A stretch of DNA of 64,000 bases from Marinimicrococcus flavescens (GTDB taxonomy: Bacteria > Pseudomonadota > Alphaproteobacteria > Geminicoccales > Geminicoccaceae), in the NCBI GenBank assembly GCA_029211145.1, contig JARGEQ010000006.1, positions 49,665 through 113,664 of the forward strand, written 5' to 3'. Positions 25,643 to 35,326 of the stretch are shown here, in pieces. The notes beneath the pieces were generated by a model that was not told the DNA's origin, did no database searches, and saw nothing but the letters and a program-made list of their open reading frames with translations. Position 1 is the first letter of the stretch. Each line of letters starts with the position of its first letter. The position numbers and the translations under genes are program-made.

Positions 25643-26677
25643 TCAGTCCTTCACGAGGCCGTAGTCGCGCAGGAAGCTCATCTGCACGTCATAGGCCTTC
25701 TGCGCCATCGGCGAGAGCTTGGCGTAGTCCTCCCAGGCGCCGCGGGCGATCGCGCGGAACGCGTCGCGGTCGGCCTGCGGCCAGTCGATGACCTCCTTGA
25801 CTGCGCCCTCGCCGGCCCGGTCCTTCTTGAGGATCTTGCGGTCCTCGAGGTCGGCGTGCCGGCGCAGGTCCGGCAGGGCGGCGGCGTACCAGGTCTCGAT
25901 CATCGCCTTCTGGCCGTCGGTGAAGGCGTCCCAGACGTCCTTGTTGAATGCCAGGTGAAGAATCGCCTGCGAGTGGATGCCCGGGTAGATCGGGTAGGGG
26001 GCGACCTTGTGCAGGCCGGTGGCGTGGTTGTTGACGTAGGCGCTGGCATCGGCGGCGTCGACGATGCCCTTCTCGAGCGCCGTGTAGACCTCGGAGAAGG
26101 GGATCGGCACGGAGACCGCGCCGGCCCGCTTGAAGACCTCGGCGGGCAGACCCTCGGGCGAGCGGATCTTGACACCCTTCATGTCGTCGATGCCGTGCAT
26201 CGCGACCGCCGAAGGCAGCGACTCGCGGGTATAGGGGCTGCAGCCCACCACGTGCACGGTGCCGCCGGAGTATTTGTCGTGCAGCTCCTGCAGCAGCTCG
26301 CGGCCGCCGCTGTTGAAGCACATGGTCTGACCCTGGTCGGGATTGTCGTAGGCGGCGACCATGTCGGCCAGCATGCCGTAGGCGGGATCCTGGCCGGTGA
26401 AGCGCGAGATCGCCTCGTGCATGCCGTCGAGGATGCCGGCCGAGACGGCATCCAGGGTCTCGGCGGGCGGCACCACCGAGGCGATCGGCAGGAGCTCGAG
26501 CTCGATCTCGCCGCCCGACATCGCGGTGAGCTTGGGAACCCACTTCTCCTGCAGGTACTGCAGGGTGAAGTCGCCGGCGTTCTGGCTGGTCTGCAGCCGG
26601 TAGGTGCGCGCATCGGCGTCGCCGGCGGCCACCAGGGTCACCGCCGCGGCAGCGGCGAGCAGGGTCTTCTTGATCAT
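25643..26677 (-). CDS. dctP: TRAP transporter substrate-binding protein DctP
   Basis: 344 residues with signal peptide MIKKTLLAAAAAVTLVAAG-DADA, then a DctP fold (YRLQTSQNAGDFTLQYLQ). The conserved arginine region is VKIRSPEGLPAEVFK, followed by FSEVYTALEKGIVDAADAS. The protein resembles the TRAP subset whose members bind larger or hydroxylated acids, but ligand choice cannot be read off. A strong Shine-Dalgarno (GGGAGGAAAGC) precedes ATG 26677. Its nearest downstream partner is the fused DctQM permease. Confidence 0.93.
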   Translation of the reverse strand: MIKKTLLAAAAAVTLVAAGDADARTYRLQTSQNAGDFTLQYLQEKWVPKLTAMSGGEIELELLPIASVVPPAETLDAVSAGILDGMHEAISRFTGQDPAYGMLADMVAAYDNPDQGQTMCFNSGGRELLQELHDKYSGGTVHVVGCSPYTRESLPSAVAMHGIDDMKGVKIRSPEGLPAEVFKRAGAVSVPIPFSEVYTALEKGIVDAADASAYVNNHATGLHKVAPYPIYPGIHSQAILHLAFNKDVWDAFTDGQKAMIETWYAAALPDLRRHADLEDRKILKKDRAGEGAVKEVIDWPQADRDAFRAIARGAWEDYAKLSPMAQKAYDVQMSFLRDYGLVKD

Positions 26678-26712
26678 GCTTTCCTCCCGGATCCTCGGAT
26701 ATGTCGGGGCGC

Positions 26713-27093
26713 TCAGGTGTCGGTCTTGCGCCACGGGCTGCCGTCCGCCAGCAGGCGGCGCGGCACGGTGACCGTCATCGCCAGCAGCCGGAACGAGTGC
26801 GTCTTGCCGTGGCCGTCGAGGTTGAGCGACGTGTTGACGCCGCCCTCCAGCACGTCGTCGACCACGAAATTGTAGGCCTCGAGCAGCGGCAGGTCGTAGC
26901 GGCGCACCGAAGTGGCACCGCGGTGGCTGAACAGCGCGTGGACGCGCTCTGTCGTCACCTGCTCGCCCAGGAGGCCGTAGGCCTCGCCCTTGTAGGGGAT
27001 GAGGCTGATGTTGATGCGGTTGCCCTTGTCGCCGGTGCGGGCATGGGCGACCTCGTGCAGCGGCACCTCGACCAGCTCGTTCTCGCGGCTCAT
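26713..27093 (-). CDS. AtuA C-terminal-like small protein
   Basis: 126 residues (MSRENELVEVPLHEVAHARTG at the start). The segments HARTGDKGNRINISLIPYK and YNFVVDDVLEGGVNTSLNLD are typical of the ferredoxin-like domain found at the C-terminus of AtuA-type acyclic terpene utilisation proteins. Here the domain is a separate gene whose start overlaps the stop of the larger AtuA-like gene by ATGA, so the two chains probably form a complex. Function outside terpene utilisation is not established. Confidence 0.78.
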   Translation of the reverse strand: MSRENELVEVPLHEVAHARTGDKGNRINISLIPYKGEAYGLLGEQVTTERVHALFSHRGATSVRRYDLPLLEAYNFVVDDVLEGGVNTSLNLDGHGKTHSFRLLAMTVTVPRRLLADGSPWRKTDT

Positions 27094-28475
27094 TGCGCCA
27101 GTTCCCCGCTGGTGTGGCAGGTGGCGGACGGGCGGATGCTCGCGCGCGGCACCAGGTAGGAGCGCGTCGAGATGCGCTGGGTGGTGCGCCAGCGGGCGCC
27201 GCCGGTGCCAGCCGGCCCGCAGCACAGCAGCGCCAGCACCTCGCGCGCCGCCTGGTCGGCGTCGTCGCGGCTGTCGCCCGCGGCCGCCAGCCGGATGCGC
27301 AGATCCCGGGGCTCGGGGCCGTCGTGGGCGCGCCACAGCGCGCCGTCGTCGCTGTCGTGAACGCTGGCCAGACCGATGATGTCGACCCGGCTGCGCACGT
27401 CGAGGCCGCGGCGCCGGATCCTCTCCTCGAGCACATCGGCGATCGCGCGGGCGCGGGCCACGCAATTGGGACCGGCCACCGAAACCTCGCCCTCGCCCAG
27501 CCAGCCACCCTCGAAACAGGCGGTGACCTTGATCTGCTCGGGCCGCTTCAGGCCGCGCACGCCGTTGATCCGGACCCGGTCGGGGCCTTCCTGCTCGAGG
27601 CTGATCCCGGTCATGTCGATGGTCACGTCGGGGGTCACGTAGCAGGCCGGGTCGTGCACCTCGTAGAGCAGCTGCTCCTTGACCGTGCGCAGGTCGACCA
27701 GCCCGCCAGTGTCCTCGGCCTTGGTGAGCACCAGCCCGCCGCCTTCGTCCACCTCGGCGATCGGGAAGCCGATGTTGGCCGGGTCGGGAATGTCCTTGTA
27801 GCCGGGGTCGAAGAACACGCCGCCGCAGATCTGCGAGCCGCATTCCAGGAGGTGGCCGGCAGTGGCGCCTGCCGCCAGACGCTGCCAGTCGTCGGCCGAC
27901 CAGCCGAAATGGTGGATGAGCGGCGCCAGGGCCAGCGACGGATCGCCCGTCCGCCCGGTCACCACCACGTCGGCACCCTGACGCAGCGCATCCACGATCG
28001 GCTGGGCGTCGAGATAGGCGTTGGCGGCCACCAGCGCGCGTCCCTCGACGTCGATGGTAGCGTCGGCCTCGAACGGCTGCAGCGCCGCCAGATCGAGGGC
28101 GGAGCGCACATCGTCGCCCTCGACCACGCCGATCTTCAGGTCGGGGAGACCCTGGCGAACGGCGATCCGGGCGATGCAGCGCGCCGCCGCCGCCGGGTTG
28201 GCGCCGCCGAAATTGCCGATGATCTTGATAAGGTTTTCAGCACAAGGCTTGAGGATCGGCTCGATCAGCCGCTCGAGCATCGGCTCGAACCCGGCCTCGG
28301 GATCGCGCCGCCGCTCGAGCTGCGCCAGAGCCACCGTCCGCTCGCCCAACACCTCGAAAAACAGGGCTGCAGGCAGACCACGCCGGACCAGCGTGCGTAC
28401 CACGGGAATGGGTGCGTCGATGCGGTCACCGGAAAACCCGGCCCCGTTACCGACGAGAAAGAGCGGCGCGCTCAT
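27090..28475 (-). CDS. AtuA-like (DUF1446) protein
   Basis: 461 residues. N-terminal GNGAGFSGDRIDAP, then IIGNFGGANPAAAARCI, VVTGRTGDPSLALAPLIHHFGW, GATAGHLLECGSQICGGVFF and a C-terminal region ending before the detached AtuA-C domain. This pattern identifies the DUF1446/AtuA family, first noted in citronellol degradation and also found in operons for other acids. ATG 28475 follows CAGGGAGATCC. It is the first gene of the minus-strand operon that includes the DctP/DctQM transporter and two dehydrogenases, so an enzymatic role in the same catabolic route is inferred. Confidence 0.85.
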   Translation of the reverse strand: MSAPLFLVGNGAGFSGDRIDAPIPVVRTLVRRGLPAALFFEVLGERTVALAQLERRRDPEAGFEPMLERLIEPILKPCAENLIKIIGNFGGANPAAAARCIARIAVRQGLPDLKIGVVEGDDVRSALDLAALQPFEADATIDVEGRALVAANAYLDAQPIVDALRQGADVVVTGRTGDPSLALAPLIHHFGWSADDWQRLAAGATAGHLLECGSQICGGVFFDPGYKDIPDPANIGFPIAEVDEGGGLVLTKAEDTGGLVDLRTVKEQLLYEVHDPACYVTPDVTIDMTGISLEQEGPDRVRINGVRGLKRPEQIKVTACFEGGWLGEGEVSVAGPNCVARARAIADVLEERIRRRGLDVRSRVDIIGLASVHDSDDGALWRAHDGPEPRDLRIRLAAAGDSRDDADQAAREVLALLCCGPAGTGGARWRTTQRISTRSYLVPRASIRPSATCHTSGELAQ

Positions 28476-28502
28476 GGATCTCCCTGCTCTTGCCTGCATA
28501 GG

Positions 28503-28515
28503 TTTTCATAGAAAA
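28503..28515. promoter_or_regulatory. AT-rich palindrome, candidate operator of the TRAP/AtuA operon
   Basis: TTTTC-ATA-GAAAA, a perfect 5-bp inverted repeat, lies 27 bp upstream of the first gene of the operon that ends with a LacI-type regulator. On the minus strand a TTGAC hexamer occurs about 20 bp further upstream. Binding by that LacI protein is inferred from position and symmetry only. Confidence 0.4.
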
Positions 28516-28610
28516 AAGACGCAGTGCGCCGCGCGCGTCAAGCGGCTTCCCGGAGAAAATGTCACAAGGGACGGTCGAGAGGCGGTGCGGCTCGTGGCGT
28601 CGCAGGCGCG

Positions 28611-28885
28611 CAAGGCGCTGCGCGCGGCCGTTTTGTTCCTCTTTCGGTCTATTGGCTGCGGCCGGGACGTCCTCCCGTGCTTCGCCCCGGGTGGCAGCCA
28701 TCCGGCGCCGCTTGCCCTTCTTCAACCTTCCGTCCGGCATCCTCGCGGATGGTGGAGGCGTCCTGGACGAGTGCTGCGGCGCACGCGCACGCCGGCAGAA
28801 TGACCGGGGCAGCTGAAGATCCGGTGGACCCTCACCGAGGCCGACTGGCAGAAGACGAAAAGCGAAAGACGCGCGCAGCGCCTTG
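28611..28885. repeat. Dispersed intergenic repeat, inverted pair of cores
   Basis: The 491-bp gap 28476-28966 holds no convincing gene. It carries the repeat core CAAGGCGCTGCGCGCGGC at 28611-28628 (plus) and an inverted copy of its first 15 bases at 28871-28885 (minus), each flanked by a pyrimidine-rich stretch. Between them lies the small palindromic block CATCCTCGCGGATGGTGGAG (28739-28758), which recurs in the 50.5-kb gap as CATCCTCACGGATGATGGAG. It therefore belongs to a dispersed repeat family. Confidence 0.7.
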
Positions 28886-28966
28886 CACGGCGCCGCCCCC
28901 TCGGCATCGCCGGACCGCTCGCGGGGGTCGTCTGCAGCACGCGATTCCCGCAGACCGGGAACCGCG

Positions 28967-30094
28967 TCAGCGGGGCGGGATGTCGCCCAGGGCCTGCTCC
29001 TCGGCGAAGGCGGCGGCGAACGCCTCGGCCCTGCCCTCCTCGATGGCCACACCCATCTCGCGCATCAGCTGCTGGTAGTACCAGAGATTGTTCCAGGTCA
29101 GCAGGATCGAGGCCAGGATCTCGCCGGACTTCACCAGATGGTGGAGATAGGCGCGGCTGTAGTCGCGGGCGGCGGGGCAGTCGGAGGTCTCGTCGAGGGG
29201 GCGCGGGTCGTCGGCGTGCCGGGCATTGCGGAGGTTGACGGTGCCGCGCCGCGTGAAGGCCTGGCCGGTGCGGCCCGAGCGGGTCGGCATCACGCAGTCG
29301 AACATGTCGATGCCGCGCAGCACGGCGCCCACCAGATCGGAGGGCTTGCCCACCCCCATGAGGTAGCGCGGCCGGTCCCCGGGCAGGAAGGGGCAGGTGG
29401 CATCGAGCGTGGCGAACATCTCGGCCTGCGGCTCACCGACGGCGAGCCCGCCCACCGCATAGCCCTCGAAGCCGATCTCCTGCAGCCCCTCGGCCGAGCG
29501 CCGGCGCAGCTCCGGGTCGATGCCGCCCTGGACGATGCCGAACAGGCCGTAGCCCTCGCGCGCCGTGAAGGCCTCCTTCGAGCGCGCCGCCCAGCGCAGC
29601 GACAGCTCCATCGCCCGCTCCATCTCGCGCCGCGGCGCCGGCAGCTTCAGGCACTCGTCGAGCTGCATGGTGATGGTGGCGTCCAGCAGATGCTGGATCT
29701 CGATGCTGCGCTCAGGCGTGAGGTCGTGGCGGGCGCCGTCGATGTGCGAGCTGAAGGTGACCCCACGCTCGGTGATCTTGCGGCGCTCGGCCAGCGACAT
29801 CACCTGGAAGCCGCCGCTGTCGGTGAGGATCGGCCCCGGCCAGCGCATGAACTCGTGCAGCCCGCCCAGCCGGCCGACACGCTCGGCGCCCGGCCGCAGC
29901 ATGAGGTGGTAGGTGTTGCCCAGAACGATCTGCGCCCCGGTCGAGCGCACCATGTCCATCGTCATCGCCTTGACGGTGGCGGCGGTGCCGACCGGCATGA
30001 AGCAGGGCGTCTCGATGGGCCCGTGGGCGGTCGCGAAGCGCCCGCGCCGGGCCGCCTTGTCGGTGGCGAGGAGCTGGTAGCCGAACTCGGTCAT
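28967..30094 (-). CDS. tgt: Queuine tRNA-ribosyltransferase (Tgt)
   Basis: 375 residues, full length. It exchanges guanine-34 for the queuosine precursor preQ1 in tRNAs with GUN anticodons. Active-site motifs are present: [10 protein letters not shown] (general acid Asp), [17 protein letters not shown] and [13 protein letters not shown] (nucleophile Asp). The zinc site is odd: where the family usually has C-x-C-x-x-C before SRAYLHHL, this protein reads [18 protein letters not shown], keeping one of three cysteines. Its ATG (30094) overlaps the queA stop by one base (TGATG), so the two pathway genes are coupled. Confidence 0.95.
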   Translation of the reverse strand: MTEFGYQLLATDKAARRGRFATAHGPIETPCFMPVGTAATVKAMTMDMVRSTGAQIVLGNTYHLMLRPGAERVGRLGGLHEFMRWPGPILTDSGGFQVMSLAERRKITERGVTFSSHIDGARHDLTPERSIEIQHLLDATITMQLDECLKLPAPRREMERAMELSLRWAARSKEAFTAREGYGLFGIVQGGIDPELRRRSAEGLQEIGFEGYAVGGLAVGEPQAEMFATLDATCPFLPGDRPRYLMGVGKPSDLVGAVLRGIDMFDCVMPTRSGRTGQAFTRRGTVNLRNARHADDPRPLDETSDCPAARDYSRAYLHHLVKSGEILASILLTWNNLWYYQQLMREMGVAIEEGRAEAFAAAFAEEQALGDIPPR

Positions 30095-31134
30095 CAGGAG
30101 GGATCCGGGCGCCGGTGCAGCAGGCAGGCGTCGCCATAGGAGAAGAACCGGTAGCCGCGATCGATCGCGAAAGCGTAGGCGCCCCGCATCCGCTCGAGCC
30201 CGGCGAAGGCCGAGACCAGCATGAAGAGGGTCGAGCGCGGCAAGTGGAAGTTGGTGAGCAACAGCTCGGCGCTGCGGAAGCGATGGCCGGGGGTGATGAA
30301 GATGTCGGTGCTGCCCTGCCCCGCCTGCAGCACGCCGGCCTCGTCGGTCGCCGTCTCCAGTGTGCGCAGCACGGTGGTGCCCACGGCCACCAGCCGGCCG
30401 CCGCCGGCGCGCGCCGCGTTGACCCGCTGCGCCGTCGCCTCGGGCACCTCCCACCACTCGCTGTGCATGCGGTGGGCCTCGGTGTCCTCGGCCTTGACCG
30501 GCAGGAAGGTGCCGAGGCCCACATGGAGCGTCACGAAGCTCCAGCCGATGCCGCGCTCCCGCAGCCGCTCCATGAGCGGCCCGGTCAGGTGCAGCGAGGC
30601 GGTGGGGGCTGCCACCGAGCCCTCATGCCGGCCGAAGACCGTCTGGTAGTCGGCGAGATCGCGGGCGTCGCCGCCACGCGGGCGCTTGATGTAGGGCGGC
30701 AGCGGCATGCTGCCGTGGCGGCGGATCGCCGCCAGCAGGTCGAGGCCCTCGAGGGCGAAGACGAGGCGGACGAAGCCGTCCTCGCGCTTTTCCGCGACCT
30801 CGGCCGCGAGCCCCTCGGCGAGCCCGACCGCATCGCCCTGGCGCAGCCGCTTGCCGGGCTTCGCGAGGCACCACCAGGAGCGCGCGTCGATCCGCTCGAC
30901 CAGGGTCACCTCGACGGTGGCGTTGCCGCGCCGCGCGAAAAAGCGGGTCGGCAGCACGCGGGTGTCGTTGAGGATCAGGTGATCGTCGGGCCGCAGCAGG
31001 TCCGGCAGGTCGGCCACGCGATGCTCGGCCGGGCCACCGGCCAGCTCGAGCAGCCGGGCGCTCTCGCGCGGCTCGGCGGGGCGCTGGGCGATCAGCTCTG
31101 GCGGCAGCTCGAAATCGAAGAGGTCGACGCGCAT
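30094..31134 (-). CDS. queA: S-adenosylmethionine:tRNA ribosyltransferase-isomerase QueA
   Basis: 346 residues. QueA transfers the ribose of SAM to preQ1-tRNA to make epoxyqueuosine, the step after Tgt. Family segments are [73 protein letters not shown] [17 protein letters not shown] and a C-terminal [19 protein letters not shown]. It lies between coaD (7-bp gap) and tgt (1-bp overlap). Confidence 0.96.
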   Translation of the reverse strand: MRVDLFDFELPPELIAQRPAEPRESARLLELAGGPAEHRVADLPDLLRPDDHLILNDTRVLPTRFFARRGNATVEVTLVERIDARSWWCLAKPGKRLRQGDAVGLAEGLAAEVAEKREDGFVRLVFALEGLDLLAAIRRHGSMPLPPYIKRPRGGDARDLADYQTVFGRHEGSVAAPTASLHLTGPLMERLRERGIGWSFVTLHVGLGTFLPVKAEDTEAHRMHSEWWEVPEATAQRVNAARAGGGRLVAVGTTVLRTLETATDEAGVLQAGQGSTDIFITPGHRFRSAELLLTNFHLPRSTLFMLVSAFAGLERMRGAYAFAIDRGYRFFSYGDACLLHRRPDPS

Positions 31135-31141
31135 GGAAGGC

Positions 31142-31657
31142 TCAGGAACGCCCGCGCTTGCGCTCGAGCTGCGTGAGCACGAAGGGCGAGACCATGCTGG
31201 AGACGTCGCCGCCCAGCATGTGGATCTCCTTCACGAAGCGCGAGGAGATGAACTGGCTGGTCTCCGAGGCCATGAGGAAGACGGTCTCGATCTTGGGCTT
31301 GAGGCGCTTGTTGTTGAGCGCCATCTGGAACTCGTACTCGAAGTCGGAGACCGCCCGCAGGCCGCGGATCACCATGTCCGCCCCCTGGTCGGCGGCGAAC
31401 TGCACGAGCAGGTTCTCGAACGGCAGCACCTCGACCCGGGCGCCGTTCATCAGGTTGGCGGCCATGGCGGCGTTGATGTCCGCCTCCACCATGCGCACCC
31501 GCTCCTCGAGCGTGAACAGCGGGTCCTTGCCGGCATTAATCGCCGCTGCCACCACCAGCCGGTCGACGAGGCTCGTGGCCCGGCGGATGACGTCCAGATG
31601 GCCCACATGGATGGGGTCGAACGTCCCCGGATAGATCGCCACGCGTTGACGCGACAT
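31142..31657 (-). CDS. coaD: Phosphopantetheine adenylyltransferase CoaD
   Basis: 171 residues, typical CoaD, the penultimate enzyme of coenzyme A synthesis. It has the nucleotidyltransferase motif TFDPIHVGHLDVIRR at the N-terminus, GLRAVSDFEYEFQMALNN in the middle and the SSRFVKEI signature in place of ISSSLVKE. ATG 31657 was chosen because residues further upstream in the frame are not conserved. It is followed by queA after 7 bp and preceded by gyrA. Confidence 0.95.
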   Translation of the reverse strand: MSRQRVAIYPGTFDPIHVGHLDVIRRATSLVDRLVVAAAINAGKDPLFTLEERVRMVEADINAAMAANLMNGARVEVLPFENLLVQFAADQGADMVIRGLRAVSDFEYEFQMALNNKRLKPKIETVFLMASETSQFISSRFVKEIHMLGGDVSSMVSPFVLTQLERKRGRS

Positions 31658-31715
31658 GGGCGGCTCCCCCGCTCTCATGGCTTTGCGGTCCGGGCCCGCG
31701 GGGCGAGGCAGACGC

Positions 31716-34448
31716 CTAGCCCTCGCCGCCTTCGGCTCCCGCCTCCGGCTCCTCGCCGTCGACGCCGTTCTCGGTCTCCGCCTCGGTGAGCCGGGCCGCC
31801 GAGACGACATGCTCGTCCTCGTCGGTATGGAACAGCTTGACGCCCTGGGTGTTGCGGCCGGCGATGCGGATATCGTCGACGGGGATGCGGATCGTCTGGC
31901 CCTTGTCGGTGACCAGCATCACCTGGTCGCCCTGTGCCACCGGGAACGTCGCCGCCACCATGCCGTTGCGGTCGCTGGTCTCGATGTTGATGATGCCCTG
32001 GCCGCCGCGATGGGTGACGCGGTACTCCAGCGCCGAGGTGCGCTTGCCGAACCCGTTGGCGGTGACCGCGAGGAGCAGCTGCTCGCGGCTCTCGAGCTCG
32101 GCGCAGCGCTCCTCGGAGAGCACCTTGAGCTCGACCGCCTCGGCAGGCTCGCCCTCCTCGCCCGGCGCGCGGCGGCGGGCATTGGCCCAGCGCAGATACT
32201 CGTCGCGCTCGTCGATGGTGATGTCGACATGGTCGATGATGGCCATGGAGACCACCTCCTCGCCCTGGGCGAGGTCCATGCCGATGACCCCCTCGGAGCT
32301 GCGCGACTTGAAGATCCGCACGCTTTCCACCGGGAAGCGGATCGCCTTGCCGCCCTTGGCCGCCAGCAGCACGTCGTGGCTGGCGTCGCAGACCTTGGCG
32401 CCGACCAGCCGGTCGCCCTCGTCGAGGCCCATGCCGATCTTGCCGTTGGAGGGCACGCGGATGAAGTCGGCGAGCTCGTTGCGGCGCACCCGGCCGCGGG
32501 CGGTGGCGAAGAAGATCGACATGCCCTGCCACTCCGCCTCGTCCTCGGGCAGCGGCAGGACGGCGGTGATGTACTCGCCCTCGCCCAGCGACGGGAAGAG
32601 GTTGATCATGGCCTTGCCGCGCGCCTGGGGCGTGCCCATCGGCAGCTTGTAGACCTTGAGCTTGTAGACCCGGCCGAGGCTCGAGAAGAACAGCACAGGC
32701 GTGTGGGTGCTGGCCACGAACAGCCGCGAGACGAAATCGTCGTCGTGGGTCTTCATGCCCGAGCGGCCCTTGCCGCCGCGGCGCTGCGAACGGTAGGTCG
32801 AGAGCGGCACCCGCTTGATGTAGCCCTTGTGGGTGACCGTGACGACCATGTCCTCGCGCTGGATCAGGTCCTCGATGTCGGACTCGGGCTCCGAGAAAAT
32901 GTCGATCTCGGTGCGCCGCGGGTTGGCGAACTGCTCGCGCATCGCGAGGAGCTCGCCTTTGATGACCTCGAGCATGCGCGGCCGCTCGCGCAGGATCTCG
33001 AGCAGCTCGCGGATGCGGCCGGCGATGTCGTCGAGCTCGGCGCGGATCTTCTCGCGCTCGAGCCCGGTCAGGCGCTGCAGCTGCAGGTCGAGGATCGCCC
33101 GGGCCTGCCGCTCGGTGAGCCGGAACGAGGCCGCCTCGGGCGCCAGCGTGCCCTCGGAGGGCTCCACCAGGTCCAGCAGCGGGGCGATCTGGTCGACGGG
33201 CCAGGCCCGCGCCATCAGCTCCTCGCGGGCGACCTGCGGGTTGGGCGCTGCGCGGATCAGGCGGATCACCGCGTCGATGTCGGCCACCGCGGCGGCCAGG
33301 CCGATCAACACGTGCGCCCGGTCGCGCGCCTTGCCCAGCTCGAAGACGGTGCGGCGGGTGACCACCTCCTCGCGGAACTCGAGGAAGTTCTGCAGCACCT
33401 CCTTCAAGGACAGCGTCACCGGCCGTCCGCCCACCAGGGCCACCATGTTGATGCCGAAGGAGGTCTGCAGCGGCGTGTATTTGAAGAGCTGGTTCAAGAC
33501 CACGTCGGCGTCGGCGTCGCGCCTGAGCTCGATCACCACGCGCACGCCGTGGCGGTCGGACTCGTCGCGCAGGTCGGAGATTCCCTCGACCTTCTTGTCG
33601 CGCACCACCTCGGCGATGCGCTCGATCATCCGGCTCTTGTTGACGAGGTAGGGGACCTCGGTGACCACAATGGCGAAGCGGTCCTTGCGGACCTCCTCGA
33701 TGGAGGTCCGGCTGCGCACCACCACGCTGCCGCGGCCGGTCATGTAGGCCTGCTGGATGCCGTGCCGGCCGAGGATGATCGCCCCGGTCGGGAAATCGGG
33801 CCCGGTGACATGCTCGAGCAGGTCGGCCAGCTCGAGGTCGGGCTGCTCGACCAGCGCCACGCAGGCGTCGATCACCTCGCCCAGATTGTGGGGCGGGATG
33901 TTGGTCGCCATGCCGACGGCGATGCCGCCGGCGCCGTTGACGAGCAGGTTGGGGAACTGCGCCGGCAGGACGACCGGCTCGTGCGCGCTCTCGTCGTAGT
34001 TGGCGCGGAAGTCGACCGTGTCCTTCTCGATGTCGTGGAGCAGCGCGTTGGCCGAGCGCGCGAGGCGCGCCTCGGTGTACCGCATGGCCGCCGCCGAATC
34101 GCCGTCCATCGAGCCGAAATTGCCCTGCCCGTCGATCAGCGGCAGGCGCATGGTGAAGTCCTGCGCCAGGCGCACCATCGCGTCGTAGATCGCGCTGTCG
34201 CCGTGCGGGTGGTACTTGCCCATCACGTCGCCGACGATGCGGGCACTCTTGCGGTGCGGCTTGTTGGGCTCGTAGCCCGCCTCATGCATGGCGAAGAGGA
34301 TGCGGCGCTGCACGGGCTTGAGCCCGTCGCGTGCGTCGGGAAGCGCCCGGCTCACGATCACGCTCATGGCGTAATCGAGGTAGGAGCGCTTCATCTCCTC
34401 CTCGATCGGGACGATCTCGAACGGGCGTGGCTGACCGATGGTGGTCAA
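31716..34448 (-). CDS. gyrA: DNA gyrase subunit A
   Basis: 910 residues. The breakage-reunion domain has [15 protein letters not shown], with Ser and Asp at the quinolone-resistance hot spots as in sensitive strains, and the catalytic tyrosine in [11 protein letters not shown] (near residue 120). The GyrA-box QRRGGKG (near 565) is present, so this is gyrase rather than topoisomerase IV ParC. A six-bladed C-terminal domain and an acidic tail ([12 protein letters not shown]) follow. The start [19 protein letters not shown] is standard. Confidence 0.98.
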   Translation of the reverse strand: MTTIGQPRPFEIVPIEEEMKRSYLDYAMSVIVSRALPDARDGLKPVQRRILFAMHEAGYEPNKPHRKSARIVGDVMGKYHPHGDSAIYDAMVRLAQDFTMRLPLIDGQGNFGSMDGDSAAAMRYTEARLARSANALLHDIEKDTVDFRANYDESAHEPVVLPAQFPNLLVNGAGGIAVGMATNIPPHNLGEVIDACVALVEQPDLELADLLEHVTGPDFPTGAIILGRHGIQQAYMTGRGSVVVRSRTSIEEVRKDRFAIVVTEVPYLVNKSRMIERIAEVVRDKKVEGISDLRDESDRHGVRVVIELRRDADADVVLNQLFKYTPLQTSFGINMVALVGGRPVTLSLKEVLQNFLEFREEVVTRRTVFELGKARDRAHVLIGLAAAVADIDAVIRLIRAAPNPQVAREELMARAWPVDQIAPLLDLVEPSEGTLAPEAASFRLTERQARAILDLQLQRLTGLEREKIRAELDDIAGRIRELLEILRERPRMLEVIKGELLAMREQFANPRRTEIDIFSEPESDIEDLIQREDMVVTVTHKGYIKRVPLSTYRSQRRGGKGRSGMKTHDDDFVSRLFVASTHTPVLFFSSLGRVYKLKVYKLPMGTPQARGKAMINLFPSLGEGEYITAVLPLPEDEAEWQGMSIFFATARGRVRRNELADFIRVPSNGKIGMGLDEGDRLVGAKVCDASHDVLLAAKGGKAIRFPVESVRIFKSRSSEGVIGMDLAQGEEVVSMAIIDHVDITIDERDEYLRWANARRRAPGEEGEPAEAVELKVLSEERCAELESREQLLLAVTANGFGKRTSALEYRVTHRGGQGIINIETSDRNGMVAATFPVAQGDQVMLVTDKGQTIRIPVDDIRIAGRNTQGVKLFHTDEDEHVVSAARLTEAETENGVDGEEPEAGAEGGEG

Positions 34449-34564
34449 GGGCTGGACGTTCCCGGGAATGCAGAAGTGACACGGACAAGCCGGTGCCGAC
34501 CGATGGCCGGACCTGCGCGCCGCTGATCTAGCAAATGGGGGGTGTCACGACAAGCTCGGCGGCC

Positions 34565-35251
34565 TCAGGGGGGCCTGCGGCCGGCCCCGCCGGCGGCCGC
34601 GGCAGGCTCCTCGTCGAGACTGGCGGCCCCGTAGAAATGCCACAGGAAGATAGCTGCCGCCCCGCGCCACGGGCGCCACTGCTCGGCCAGCGCGCGCAGG
34701 CCCGTGTCGCTCGGCCGCGCCTCCAGCCCCTTGAGACGCTGGGCGCCGACCTGCAGAGCGAGGTCGCCGGCCGGCATCACGTCGATGCGCCCCAGCGCGA
34801 ACAGCAGGTAGATCTCCGCACTCCACCGCCCGAACCCGCGCAAGGCGGTGATCGCCGCCACCGCCTCGTCCTCGGGCAGATGCGCCAGCGCCTCGAGCGC
34901 CAGCTCGCCCGAGGCGATCGCTTGCGCCAGCGCCCGGCCATATTCCGCCTTCCTGAGGCTGAAGCCGCAGGCGCGCAGGTCGGCGTCGCCGAGCGCGAGA
35001 AAGCCCTCGGCACAGACCGAGCCGCCCAGCCGCTGCTCCAGACGGCCCCAGATGGCGGCCGAGGCGGTGGTCGAGATCTGCTGGGCGGCGACGATCCGCA
35101 ACAGCGTGGCAAAGCCCGGCTCGCGGACCCGCGGCACCGGGTAGCCGACCCGCCGAAGGGCCCGGGCGATATGCTCGTCGCGCGCCGCGAGCGCGTCGAG
35201 CGCCTCGTTCAGGCGGGCGGCATCGAGGGGCAGGATGGTCATCGCGGCCAT
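34565..35251 (-). CDS. DNA-3-methyladenine glycosylase II family (HhH-GPD, AlkA-like)
   Basis: 228 residues, a helix-hairpin-helix base-excision glycosylase for alkylated bases. Family segments are PGFATLLRIVAAQQISTTAS, the hairpin and catalytic region LRGFGRWSAEIYLLFALGR followed by MPAGDLALQ with the catalytic Asp, and WRPWRGAAAIFLWHFY. It starts MAAMTILPL at 35251 or three codons later at 35242. It lacks the N-terminal TBP-like domain of E. coli AlkA, as do many bacterial homologues. Confidence 0.9.
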   Translation of the reverse strand: MAAMTILPLDAARLNEALDALAARDEHIARALRRVGYPVPRVREPGFATLLRIVAAQQISTTASAAIWGRLEQRLGGSVCAEGFLALGDADLRACGFSLRKAEYGRALAQAIASGELALEALAHLPEDEAVAAITALRGFGRWSAEIYLLFALGRIDVMPAGDLALQVGAQRLKGLEARPSDTGLRALAEQWRPWRGAAAIFLWHFYGAASLDEEPAAAAGGAGRRPP

Positions 35252-35326
35252 TCTCGTAGCATGCGCCGGGCTCCCGGCAAACAGTGCGCACTGGCCCCCG
35301 GCCCGGCCCGCCGCTAGCTTCCCCCC

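Noticed and set aside
31656..34526. Plus-strand 956-codon frame opposite gyrA
   Set aside because: Low-complexity shadow of gyrA; no domain resemblance.
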